A DNA stretch of 36,058 bases, taken from positions 1 through 36,058 of the forward strand of contig JANPLI010000070.1 in NCBI GenBank assembly GCA_031426455.1, written 5' to 3'. Numbering within the stretch: the first letter of the stretch is position 1; every line of letters starts with the position of its first letter. This DNA is from JANNMJ01 sp031426455 (lineage in GTDB: Bacteria; Bacteroidota; Bacteroidia; Cytophagales; Hymenobacteraceae). A program made the translations under genes and the position numbers. Of the stretch, positions 1-6,998 are shown piece after piece. Below the pieces are notes generated by a model. That model was given only the letters and a program-made list of their open reading frames with translations, was not told the origin of the DNA and did not search any database.

Positions 1-2
1 CC

Positions 3-194
3 CGTCCGTGGGTGCACCTGCCGGTTTACCGTGTCAAATACCCGAAGCCGGGCAAGGGCAAAGGTGGCTCACCTGTGTTTGTGGGTGGCCCGCCCGCTGG
101 AATGCCGCCCGGCCAGGCTAAAAAAATGTACGGCGGCAAACCCGGTAAGGGTGGAGAGGGCCACGGGCACGGGCACGGCCACGGGAAGCACTAA
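3..194 (+). CDS. C-terminal end of an unknown Gly/Lys/His-rich protein (partial)
   Basis: The frame is open from the left edge of the window to a TAA at 192-194, so this is probably the tail of a gene that starts outside. A GTG at 12 could in principle start a 60-residue peptide, but nothing argues for it. The visible sequence is rich in Gly, Pro and Lys and ends in a run of alternating Gly and His (GHGHGHGHGKH), which would be a natural low-affinity metal-binding tail. I do not recognise a domain. The next gene begins 21 bases downstream on the same strand. Confidence 0.45.
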   Translation, partial: RPWVHLPVYRVKYPKPGKGKGGSPVFVGGPPAGMPPGQAKKMYGGKPGKGGEGHGHGHGHGKH

Positions 195-215
195 GGCCGT
201 TGCGGCGCCCAAAAA

Positions 216-461
216 ATGCCTTATCAACCCATCAACTGCGGTTTCTACGACGAACTGGAAGCCCGCGCCACCATGCGCCGGCGGTGCGCGCTCTATTGGC
301 TGACGGCTGATGGCGAGGCCCGAACGCAGCACGGGGTGATCGCCGATCTTTTTATCGACCCCACCGACCGCGCCGAATATTTGCGCTGTACGGATGGCTT
401 CACGCTCCGCCTCGACCAGCTGACCGCCGTCGACGACCGACCCGTGCCCCAGGTCTGCTGA
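216..461 (+). CDS. Rof-like Rho-binding antiterminator
   Basis: The 81-residue product matches the Rof family in length and layout. It opens with the family hallmark YQPINC followed by a YDELE-like segment, then a region of alternating strands (LYWLTADGEARTQHGVIADLF) and a closing LRLDQLTAV motif. Family members form a small Sm-like barrel that binds Rho and blocks termination, so the protein would act in the cytoplasm as an anti-Rho regulator. The ATG at 216 follows an A-rich stretch (aaaaa) and there is no Shine-Dalgarno, as usual in Bacteroidota. Assignment to the family is by recognised motif; anti-Rho activity in this lineage is inference. Confidence 0.8.
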   Translation: MPYQPINCGFYDELEARATMRRRCALYWLTADGEARTQHGVIADLFIDPTDRAEYLRCTDGFTLRLDQLTAVDDRPVPQVC

Positions 462-474
462 AACCCGCGCTTCG

Positions 475-729
475 TTACGCTGACCCGCGCAACTCTTGTT
501 CGCGGGTGCTGACGTAAAGAGCCTCTACTTTGGTGCGCGCCCAGGGTGTCCGACGCAGAAAAGTGAGCGTCGATTTGACGCTGGGGTTCACGGCAAAGCA
601 GTTGAGGCGCAGGCGCTCGTCCAGGCCAGCCCAGCCGTAGGTGGCTTCCAGGTAGCGCACGATGCGTTCCAGCGTAATGCCGTGCAGTTCGCGCACCAGG
701 TGGCCGTCGGCTTCGCGGGGAAAATCCAT
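475..729 (-). CDS. VF530-type small DNA-binding protein (DUF2132)
   Basis: This 84-residue protein carries the core signature of the VF530/DUF2132 family: LHGITLERIVRYLEATYGW near the N-terminus, a central NCFAVNPSVKSTLTFLR segment, and TPWARTKVEALYV towards the end. The family is a compact helical fold (four-helix type) described as double-stranded DNA binding, of unclear cellular role. The ATG (727-729) is the first good start. The gene converges on the Rof-like gene with 13 bases between the two stop codons, and diverges from the lysozyme-like gene at 864. The 134-base divergent gap holds no promoter I trust, only a CAAATTTG at 849-856 that is 7/8 to TAnnTTTG for the rightward gene. Confidence 0.85.
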   Translation of the reverse strand: MDFPREADGHLVRELHGITLERIVRYLEATYGWAGLDERLRLNCFAVNPSVKSTLTFLRRTPWARTKVEALYVSTREQELRGSA

Positions 730-863
730 CGATTGAAAAGGGAAAAAAAGGCCGGAGCTACCCGGCTGGCGGTTGAAAAAGGAGCCTTCCGCCCATAAAG
801 GATCGGTACCGAAAGGGGGCCAACAGCGAACACCCCGGAATCTGTGGTCAAATTTGCGGTTGA

Positions 864-1673
864 ATGAGTCGTCGTCCTGCTCCAGCCCGCTCCGCAGCGA
901 CCGCGTTTCCCTACGTGCGATGGCTATTGGCGGGCGCGGCCCTGAGTGTGTTGGTGGTAGTAGTGTCGCCGCCGTTGCAGCGGAAGCTGGTGAGCCGGGT
1001 TTACCGCACCTACCGCCACTACCTGCACCCGCCCAATGGCTCCGCCAACCTCCGGACCCCCGCCCTGACCGGCTACCCGGTTCGTGGGGTGGACGTTTCG
1101 GCGCACCAGGGCGAAATCGACTGGCGCCGGGTGGGCCGCGAGAAAGGCGTGAAGTTCGCCTTCATCAAGGCGACCGAAGGGCGAAGCTGGCTCGACCCTT
1201 ATTTCGACCAGAACTGGGACGCGGCCCGCGCCGCCGGGCTGCGCTGCGGGGCCTACCACTTTTACCGCCCCAACCGCGACGCCCGTCAGCAGGCCGATTT
1301 CTTCGTCAATCAGGTCACGCTCGCCGCTGGCAACCTGCCGCCCGTGCTGGATGTGGAAAAGACCGACGGCCGCTCGGCCGAGGAAATCCGGCGCGGGCTG
1401 CGCATCTGGCTTCGGCTCGTGGGAAAGCGCTACGGCGTCAAGCCGATTCTGTACACCAACCACAAGTTCTACCTCACTTACCTGCACGGCCATTTCGACG
1501 ACTACCCCCTCTGGGTGGCCAACTACCAGGTCAGTGCGCCCCGCCTGAATGCCGAGCGCTGGATTATCTGGCAGCATTCCGACGAAGTCCTCGTGCCCGG
1601 CATTCGGGGCTACGTCGATGGTAACGTCTTCGCGGGCAGCGTCGAGGACCTGAACGAGTTGCTGCTCAAATAG
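864..1673 (+). CDS. Membrane-anchored glycoside hydrolase family 25 (lysozyme-like) protein
   Basis: 269 residues. Residues 17-35 form one hydrophobic segment after an Arg-rich start, so the enzyme is probably anchored in the inner membrane with its catalytic domain in the periplasm. The GH25 domain runs from about 72 to 265 and shows the usual landmarks: RGVDVSAHQGEIDW (Asp77), KFAFIKATEG, GAYHFYRP, and LPPVLDVEK with the expected catalytic Asp163 and Glu165. GH25 enzymes cleave the beta-1,4 bond between MurNAc and GlcNAc in peptidoglycan, so a role in wall turnover is likely. The gene ends by overlapping the convergent HxlR gene by 8 bases. Confidence 0.88.
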   Translation: MSRRPAPARSAATAFPYVRWLLAGAALSVLVVVVSPPLQRKLVSRVYRTYRHYLHPPNGSANLRTPALTGYPVRGVDVSAHQGEIDWRRVGREKGVKFAFIKATEGRSWLDPYFDQNWDAARAAGLRCGAYHFYRPNRDARQQADFFVNQVTLAAGNLPPVLDVEKTDGRSAEEIRRGLRIWLRLVGKRYGVKPILYTNHKFYLTYLHGHFDDYPLWVANYQVSAPRLNAERWIIWQHSDEVLVPGIRGYVDGNVFAGSVEDLNELLLK

Positions 1674-2094
1674 CCGCTGGCTCGGCTGGCACGTCAGTGT
1701 GCGCGGCCGGGCCGCTTTTCTGCGTACTCAGATAGTCGATGTACGCCGTGCCCCAGGCCAGCAGCTCGTGCAGCAGCGGCTTGATGGCGACGCCCGGCCC
1801 GGTGAGGGCGTAGTCCACGCGCGGCGGCACGGTGTGCTGCACGGTGCGCTGCACCAGCCCATCGGTTTCCAGCCCGCGCAGTTCCTGGATCAGCATTTTC
1901 TCCGTGATTTCCGGCAGCAGCCGTTTCAACTCGCCGTAGCGGCGCGGGCCGTGCGCCAGGTTCGAGAGCAGCAGGATTTTCCATTTTCCGCCCAGCACGC
2001 CCATCGTGGCGCGTACCGGGCACAAAAGGGGGTCAAATTGGTGGCCAGCTTCCCGGAAGCCCGCCTCGGCACGCTGATGAGCGGTTTTTTTCAT
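1666..2094 (-). CDS. HxlR-family winged-helix transcriptional regulator
   Basis: 142 residues from the ATG at 2092-2094; an open frame extends further upstream but runs through the divergent gene and lacks homology. The winged helix follows the family pattern: CPVRATMGVLGGKWKILLL, then HGPRRYGELKRLLPEITEKML, then the wing region ending VDYALT. Cys25 sits where redox-sensing members of the family (YodB/HypR/QorR type) carry the reactive N-terminal cysteine. It is transcribed divergently from an NmrA-like oxidoreductase at 2248, the same arrangement as E. coli ytfH/ytfG, which suggests it represses that gene in response to electrophiles or quinones. A 12-bp inverted repeat between the two genes is a good operator candidate. 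The regulated gene and inducer are inference. Confidence 0.9.
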   Translation of the reverse strand: MKKTAHQRAEAGFREAGHQFDPLLCPVRATMGVLGGKWKILLLSNLAHGPRRYGELKRLLPEITEKMLIQELRGLETDGLVQRTVQHTVPPRVDYALTGPGVAIKPLLHELLAWGTAYIDYLSTQKSGPAAHTDVPAEPAAI

Positions 2095-2141
2095 CGTTCG
2101 ATCAAAAATAATGCGGCTGACAGTCAGCAAATCTTTCCAAT

Positions 2142-2172
2142 AAGTGCGTACCCTACCAGCGGGTAAGTACTT
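2142..2172. promoter_or_regulatory. Candidate HxlR operator (12-bp inverted repeat)
   Basis: Arms AAGTGCGTACCC (2142-2153) and GGGTAAGTACTT (2161-2172) are complementary at 10 of 12 positions around a 7-base spacer. The repeat lies midway between the divergent HxlR and NmrA-like genes. Its right arm overlaps the TTG that would be the -33 element of the rightward promoter, so a bound dimer could block transcription. Confidence 0.6.
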
Positions 2173-2202
2173 GCTTCTGCGAAAGTACGCGGCGTTCCTT
2201 TG
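2171..2202 (+). promoter_or_regulatory. Bacteroidota-type promoter for the NmrA-like gene
   Basis: TTG at 2171-2173, a 21-base spacer, and TTCCTTTG at 2195-2202 (7 of 8 to the TAnnTTTG -7 element). Start of transcription would fall near 2209, giving a leader of about 38 bases before the ATG at 2248. Confidence 0.5.
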
Positions 2203-2247
2203 CGGCGCCTTCCGGGTGGAAGGTAAATCTTCCCCAACTTTTTCAGA

Positions 2248-3144
2248 ATGAGCCTTATCACCGTTACGGGCGCCACCGGCAATATCGGCCACGCCCTCGT
2301 CCACCATTTGGTGCAGCGCGGCCACACGGTGCGTGCCGTGTCGCGCCCCAGCACCCGCCTGGATGCCTTGCAAGCGGCCGGTGCCGAAATCCACGCCCTG
2401 GACGTGACTACCGATGTCGCGGGCCTCACGGCCGCCCTGCGCGGCGCCGATGCCGCTTTCTTGATGATTCCGCCCAACCTGGCGGCGGCGGATTTCTTGG
2501 CCTACGGCGATCAGGTGGGCGCCGTACTGGAGCAAGCCACGCGCGAGTCGGGCATCCGGAAGGTGGTGCAGCTTTCGTCGCTCGGCGGCGACCGCCCCAC
2601 CGGCACCGGGCCGATTATCAGCGTACACCGCCTCGAAAACCGCCTGCGGGGCATTGTCGGGCTAGATGTACTGGTGCTGCGGCCCAGCTATTTTATGGAA
2701 AACCTGTTTTCATCCATCGGGCTGATCAAAGGGATGGGCATCAACGGCGGCGCAATGCGCGCGGATATGGCCATTCCGATCATTGCCACCCAGGACATTG
2801 CCGCGGCCGCCGTGGATCGCCTGGATAAGCTTGATTTTCACGGCCACGAGGTGCAAACGCTCCTCGGACCCCGCGACTACACGATGGCGGATGCCACGCA
2901 GGTACTGGCTCAGGCTATCGGCAAGCCCGGTTTGCCCTACGTGACCTTCCCCTACGCCGATGCCCAGCAAGGGATGGTGGGAGCGGGGCTTTCGCCGGAT
3001 CTGGCGGGCCTTTACATCGAGATGACGAAGAGCGTCAACGAAGGCGCACTTTTCATTGATGAGCCGCGTGATGCCAGTACCGACACGCCGACTACCCTGG
3101 AAACGTGGGCGCAAACGGCCTTCGCCCCGGCCTTCAACCGCTAA
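2248..3144 (+). CDS. NmrA-like NAD(P)-binding oxidoreductase
   Basis: 298 residues, an atypical short-chain dehydrogenase of the NmrA/QorB type. The N-terminal nucleotide site TGATGNIG is at residues 7-14. Downstream landmarks are the AAFLMIPPN strand, KVVQLSSLGG, and VLRPSYFMENL, all typical of the family. Members act either as NADPH-dependent quinone/azo reductases or as redox sensors without catalysis. The ATG at 2248 is followed directly by the Rossmann strand, which fixes the start. Pairing with a divergent HxlR regulator points to a role in detoxifying quinones or other electrophiles; the substrate cannot be read from the sequence. Confidence 0.85.
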   Translation: MSLITVTGATGNIGHALVHHLVQRGHTVRAVSRPSTRLDALQAAGAEIHALDVTTDVAGLTAALRGADAAFLMIPPNLAAADFLAYGDQVGAVLEQATRESGIRKVVQLSSLGGDRPTGTGPIISVHRLENRLRGIVGLDVLVLRPSYFMENLFSSIGLIKGMGINGGAMRADMAIPIIATQDIAAAAVDRLDKLDFHGHEVQTLLGPRDYTMADATQVLAQAIGKPGLPYVTFPYADAQQGMVGAGLSPDLAGLYIEMTKSVNEGALFIDEPRDASTDTPTTLETWAQTAFAPAFNR

Positions 3145-3177
3145 CGAAACCGCCGTCGGAACGGCTTGAAACGCATA

Positions 3178-3210
3178 ACGCCCCGCCGGAAACAGATTCC
3201 GGCGGGGCGT
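3178..3210. terminator. Hairpin between convergent genes
   Basis: Perfect 13-bp stem (ACGCCCCGCCGGA at 3178-3190, its complement at 3198-3210) with a 7-base loop. Partly complementary flanks (3167-3177 and 3211-3220) could extend it with a bulge. It lies between two converging genes and could end transcripts in both directions, although a clear T tract is missing. Confidence 0.6.
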
Positions 3211-3217
3211 AGTGCGT

Positions 3218-3541
3218 TCAGTCTTTTTCGGGTAGTGCGGCCTCATCGGCGGCCCCTTTGCGGGGCTTGCGTTTCAGGCCGGCTTCGCGCAGAAACGTTT
3301 CATCGTCGTCGTCCGCGTCTTCGGTTTGCTGAATTGGGAACATCCGGTCGTCCTGTTCCTTTTTCTGGTCGGTCGTCAGCTTTTTGTCTTTGACGTGCTT
3401 GTTGAGAAACTCGTTGAGTTGGTCGTGGGAATAGGTGGAAAGCACCTCGCCGGTAGGGCTGATTTTCATTTCAAAGCCTTCCAGTTCTTTATGAACACGG
3501 GCTTTGCGTTCGGGGTCGGGCTTTTTTTTGGGCGTAGCCAT
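3218..3541 (-). CDS. Small highly charged protein of unknown function
   Basis: 107 residues, ATG at 3539-3541. The protein is very hydrophilic: a Lys/Arg-rich start, a central part (ISPTGEVLSTYSHDQLNEFLN) with possible short helices, an acidic stretch (DADDDDE) and a basic tail. It has no signal peptide, membrane segment or cysteine. I recognise no named family; similar small charged proteins occur in Hymenobacter. The reading frame is supported by third-position GC and by neat spacing to the shared hairpin downstream. Confidence 0.7.
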   Translation of the reverse strand: MATPKKKPDPERKARVHKELEGFEMKISPTGEVLSTYSHDQLNEFLNKHVKDKKLTTDQKKEQDDRMFPIQQTEDADDDDETFLREAGLKRKPRKGAADEAALPEKD

Positions 3542-3601
3542 AGGTAGATGGAGGAAAAACGAGCGTCAGGCGGAAGGAGCAAGCCCTACTCAAACGCCGG
3601 G

Positions 3602-3634
3602 CCGGGCCGGATGTTGCTGCTTCATCCGGCCCGG
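3602..3634. repeat. 12-bp perfect inverted repeat in a divergent promoter region
   Basis: CCGGGCCGGATG (3602-3613) and its exact complement (3623-3634) flank a 9-base loop. It sits 61 bases in front of the leftward gene and 67 bases before the sigma-factor start, so a terminator role is unlikely; an RNA hairpin or a protein-binding site is possible. TAGTTTCG at 3653-3660 is a near match to the -7 element for the sigma gene. Confidence 0.55.
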
Positions 3635-3700
3635 AGTTCGCCTTTTGCCGCGTAGTTTCGGCACCTCCGGCGGCTGATGTCGCTTTTCTGAATCTTCCTG

Positions 3701-4393
3701 ATGGCTTTCTCTGTCACTTCTTCCGCTTCTCCGGTTTCGCCGTCTGCCGATCCGCAGGGCGCCGCGCTGCTGGCCGCACTTCGCTCCGGCGACCTGCGCC
3801 CCCTCGACGCCCTCTGCCGGCAGCAGCGCGGGCCATTCCTGATCTGGAGTGCGCGGCGGTATCCGCTGCTCAGCGAAGAGGACCGCCGCGATGCGTTTCA
3901 AGATGCGTTGCTGGTGCTCTACGAAAATGTGATGAGTGGTCGTTTACAGACGCTTACCGCCTCGCCCGCCTCGTATTTATTCGCCATCGGCGGCAACCAG
4001 TGCTACGCGCTGGGCAGAAAGTTTGAGAAAACGATTAACCTTTCGCCTTTTGCCTTCATTAACGATAGGGGGGAGGCGGAACCGGAGGCCGCCCCGGCAG
4101 CCCCCGACGCCCTTCAGGCTCTGCTCGCGGAACTGGTAGAAGACCCTTATCAGCTGGATTCTTCACCGGATGACGCGGGGCTTGCCCGCCAGCAAGCGCT
4201 CACCAAGGCCTGGAACCAGCTTGCGGCTTCCTGCCGGGAATTGCTAACCGGCTTTTACTATGAGGGTCAGAGCCTTTCCCAGCTTACCACCGCGCTTGCT
4301 TATGAAGACGTGAACTCGACGAAGTCCCGCAAGTCGCAGTGCCTGACCCGTTTGAAAGGGCTGTTACGCCCCTGGCTCACCTCCCGCCTTTAA
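3701..4393 (+). CDS. ECF-like RNA polymerase sigma factor
   Basis: 230 residues. Region 2 covers about residues 25-108, with the core-binding helix EDRRDAFQDALLVLYENV and the -10-recognition part ASPASYLFAIGGNQCY. An acidic, Pro/Ala-rich linker follows (about 120-160). Region 4 covers about 165-226, with CRELLTGFYYEGQSL and NSTKSRKSQCLTRLKGLL as the helix-turn-helix. No region 1.1 or 3 is seen, as expected for an ECF factor. The next gene, 48 bases downstream, encodes a transmembrane protein that is probably its anti-sigma factor. The regulon is unknown. Confidence 0.85.
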   Translation: MAFSVTSSASPVSPSADPQGAALLAALRSGDLRPLDALCRQQRGPFLIWSARRYPLLSEEDRRDAFQDALLVLYENVMSGRLQTLTASPASYLFAIGGNQCYALGRKFEKTINLSPFAFINDRGEAEPEAAPAAPDALQALLAELVEDPYQLDSSPDDAGLARQQALTKAWNQLAASCRELLTGFYYEGQSLSQLTTALAYEDVNSTKSRKSQCLTRLKGLLRPWLTSRL

Positions 4394-4441
4394 CCAGGAG
4401 GAATCAAACCCTCATTTTTTGAGACCAACTTACCGCTTCCG

Positions 4442-5299
4442 ATGTCTGCCTCCCCTGACGTGTCGCCCACGGGTGCCGCCCCCCTCGATGAAACCTTAAT
4501 GGATGCCTATGTCACGGGCACCCTACCCCCCGCGGAAGCGCAGCAGCTGACCGACCGCCTGGCGCAGGATCCGGAAGCGCGGGCGCAGGTAGCGGAACAC
4601 GAAGCCGCCGTGCGCACCATCCGGACCGCTGGCCGGCTGGCCGTCCGCGCGCGGCTGCGGCGCCTGGAGGAAGAACTGACGCAGCGTCAGGCCCCCACGG
4701 GTACCCGTGGGGGCGTAGGGGGCACCGCCGCCGTGCCACAACTGACCGTTTCGTGGCGTCGCCGCTGGGTTTCCGCCTTGGCTACTGCGGCGGTAGTAGT
4801 GGTCGCTGCCAGTCTGGGCGTGTTTTGGCGCTTACAGCCGGGCCTGTTTCTGGATCGTCCGGCGCTGGTCGAACGCTACGCCCTGCCCGAGCCGGGGCTG
4901 CCGGTGCTGATGAGCGAAAGCGAAGAGCCCGCCGACGGCGCGGCGCGGCGCAAGCCATTCAGCCAGGCAATGAACGCTTACCGTCTGGGCCGCTACCCCG
5001 AAGCCCTGGCCGCCTGGGAGCGCCTGCCGGTCGATCAGGTCAGCCCCGATACGCTGAATTATTATCGGGGCATTTTTCTGCTGCGGATGCGTCGCGCCCG
5101 GGCGGCTTCAGAGGCGTTGGCGACCGTGCAACGGCAGGCAGGCTCTGCATTGCGGGCGCGGGCCGAATACTATCTGGCCCTGGCGCAGTGGGCCGATAAC
5201 CGGCCGGACGAAGCCCGCCGGGCGTTCGCCCGCCTGGCCGCCCAGCCCACGCATCCTTTCGCGCATGCAGCCCACGACCTGCTGCCTCTGGTACGATAG
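4442..5299 (+). CDS. Transmembrane protein with TPR-like periplasmic domain, probable anti-sigma factor
   Basis: 285 residues. Residues 15-80 are a helical cytoplasmic part (LDETLMDAYVTGTLPP, AQDPEARAQVAEHE) like the N-termini of Bacteroidota anti-sigma factors; the zinc-binding His/Cys residues of classical zinc anti-sigma proteins are absent. Residues 109-128 form one membrane segment. Residues about 170-283 contain tetratricopeptide-like repeats (AMNAYRLGRYPEALAAWERL, YYLALAQWADNRPDEARRAF), likely in the periplasm for sensing or protein contact. Location directly behind the sigma-factor gene is the main support for the function. The coding region contains a 24-bp perfect palindrome at 4691-4714. 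Confidence 0.75.
   Translation: MSASPDVSPTGAAPLDETLMDAYVTGTLPPAEAQQLTDRLAQDPEARAQVAEHEAAVRTIRTAGRLAVRARLRRLEEELTQRQAPTGTRGGVGGTAAVPQLTVSWRRRWVSALATAAVVVVAASLGVFWRLQPGLFLDRPALVERYALPEPGLPVLMSESEEPADGAARRKPFSQAMNAYRLGRYPEALAAWERLPVDQVSPDTLNYYRGIFLLRMRRARAASEALATVQRQAGSALRARAEYYLALAQWADNRPDEARRAFARLAAQPTHPFAHAAHDLLPLVR
4691..4714. repeat. 24-bp perfect palindrome inside the anti-sigma gene
   Basis: Half-site GCCCCCACGGGT followed directly by its exact complement, with no spacer. It encodes the Pro/Thr/Gly/Arg linker before the membrane segment of the probable anti-sigma factor. Confidence 0.85.
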
Positions 5300-5339
5300 C
5301 ACCAGTCACGGCCGCGCGGCGGCTGCGGACAACGGGCAG

Positions 5340-6785
5340 TTATTTCGGTTGCCGGTGCCACACCCCGCGTTGTTGCTCGCGGTAGGCGCCAAAATCGGTG
5401 GGCAGCGCGGCTTGCAGGCGCGGCACGGCGCGCCGGGTAGGGTCGAGCAGGTACGGCGGCGGCGTGGTGCCAAGCATTTGGTGTAGGCGGACCAGTCCGG
5501 CGTAGGTATGCAGGCCCCGTAAGTCGGCGCGGGCCGGTGCCCAGTCCAGATAAGGCGTGCCCAGGCGATTGTATCGATAAGCGCGCAGGTCGTCACCGAA
5601 ATAAAAGACGGTCTGGCCGCGCAGCCCCGCGGCGGGGTCGGGCTGGCCGGGGGGGACGTCGGCCAGTAATACCAGCGGCCGGGTGGGCACCCAGCGAGCC
5701 AGGGGCAGTAGCGGCGCAAAGCGCACCGCCGCTAGTCCGCTGATAGCTAGCGCAAAAGCGATTTCCTGAAGCCAGCCGCGCGCGCCGGAACCGATCAGGG
5801 CGGGGCCGAAAAAGGCCAGCGGCGGCAGCCAGACCAGCACCAGCGTAGCGGGGCTGATCGTGGGGCCAGCCGCGACGATTAGCCCCGCAGCGCCCACCCA
5901 GGCCAGCACCAGTTGCCGGATCCGGACCTGGTAGTTCAGCTGCCCACCGCTCGCCAGCGACCGGAACACGCCGGCCAGCAGCAGCGCGGCGGGTACGGCG
6001 ATCACCACCAGCGTTGGCCCCAGGGCCAGCGTCGCGACGGGGTGGAAAGGCAGCAGCGCCTCCCAGCGGAGGTGTTGCGCACTGAAACCAGTTAGTGCGC
6101 CCGTGTAGAGGTAGATCGTCGCCAGCGCGGCATACGGAAACGCCACGCCGACCAGAATCAGCAGGAAGGAGCGAAAAACGTTGGCGGCGAAGAAGAACAT
6201 CGCTAGCGCGGCCACCGGCAAAAACAGCAGCAGCGGTGGGTAACAAAGCGCCGCCAGCCCCAGCATAAAGCCCGCCTGAAAGAGGTGCTGGTTATCGTAA
6301 CCCTCGTTGCGGTTGATGGTGATTAGGTTACCGAACGCGGCCAGTAAAAAGGTTTGCCCCAGTAGCAGCGGCGAGAGGGTGTCCAGCTCAAGCCATACCG
6401 ACCCCACGAGCAGATACAGCAGCGCCGGTAACCAGCCCGGCCCGGCGGCCAACGCGTTGCGCCGGTTCAGCATCCGGTTGAACAGCACGGCCTGTACCAG
6501 CAGCAGGCCCGCCGCCGTCAAGCGGTAAAGCCCCCACGAGCGGCCTCCTGCCAGGCCGTCCAGGGCCCAGGCCAGTAGGGCGGGGAGGGGGGGCAGCGCG
6601 GTGTACAGGTCGCGGTACAGGCGGATGCCGGGCATATGTAACCGCTCGCCCACGATCTGCAGGCGTAGCTCCAGCAGCGTCAGCGGCGCGGGTGCCAGCC
6701 AACTGGCGGCCAGCCGCGCCGCCGCAAACACCAGCACGGCCAGCCCCAGGCGCAACAGCAGGTTCCGGTGAAAATAACGCAGCAT
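5340..6785 (-). CDS. Multi-spanning membrane protein of unknown function
   Basis: 481 residues, ATG at 6783-6785. About ten hydrophobic segments occupy residues 10-360, followed by a soluble C-terminal part of about 110 residues containing LLADVPPGQPDP, TVFYFGDDLRAYRYN and PYLLDPTRR. This architecture resembles membrane glycosyltransferases or DUF6427-like proteins of Bacteroidota, but I see no catalytic motif that decides it. The gene lies downstream of the flippase gene on the same strand with a 213-base gap, which suggests a role at the cell envelope. A TACCTTCA at 6794-6801 is only a weak -7 match. Confidence 0.75.
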   Translation of the reverse strand: MLRYFHRNLLLRLGLAVLVFAAARLAASWLAPAPLTLLELRLQIVGERLHMPGIRLYRDLYTALPPLPALLAWALDGLAGGRSWGLYRLTAAGLLLVQAVLFNRMLNRRNALAAGPGWLPALLYLLVGSVWLELDTLSPLLLGQTFLLAAFGNLITINRNEGYDNQHLFQAGFMLGLAALCYPPLLLFLPVAALAMFFFAANVFRSFLLILVGVAFPYAALATIYLYTGALTGFSAQHLRWEALLPFHPVATLALGPTLVVIAVPAALLLAGVFRSLASGGQLNYQVRIRQLVLAWVGAAGLIVAAGPTISPATLVLVWLPPLAFFGPALIGSGARGWLQEIAFALAISGLAAVRFAPLLPLARWVPTRPLVLLADVPPGQPDPAAGLRGQTVFYFGDDLRAYRYNRLGTPYLDWAPARADLRGLHTYAGLVRLHQMLGTTPPPYLLDPTRRAVPRLQAALPTDFGAYREQQRGVWHRQPK

Positions 6786-6852
6786 TGGAGCTGTGAAGGT
6801 ACCCCGGCGGGAAGCTTAGCGCGGTTTCGGCCGCGGCGGGGGCGACCTGCGC

Positions 6853-6894
6853 GGTAAGCAGTCAGCTACAGGCGATAAGCTTCAGGCGGTAAGC
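6853..6894. repeat. Array of six 7-bp units, consensus NNNARGC
   Basis: Six units follow each other in perfect register: GGTAAGC, AGTCAGC, TACAGGC, GATAAGC, TTCAGGC, GGTAAGC. The array lies in the 213-base gap between the flippase and the membrane-protein gene. Similar units in the opposite orientation occur at 10805-10839 and a short version at 31511-31524. Confidence 0.75.
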
Positions 6895-6998
6895 CAATCC
6901 GCTGATAAACAAGTGAAAAGCCGAAGGTTAGATGCGGGGCAATGGCTTGTTTTTTTTAATAATTTGGCTTGCCGTCGGAAGCCGCCGGCTGGCCCTTG

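Noticed and set aside
2095..2628. N-terminal extension of the HxlR gene
   Set aside because: The frame is open upstream of 2094 but would cover the operator, the promoter and the start of the divergent gene, and HxlR proteins begin close to the chosen ATG.
6853..6894. Possible CRISPR-like array
   Set aside because: Units are only 7 bases long without spacers; no cas genes are present.
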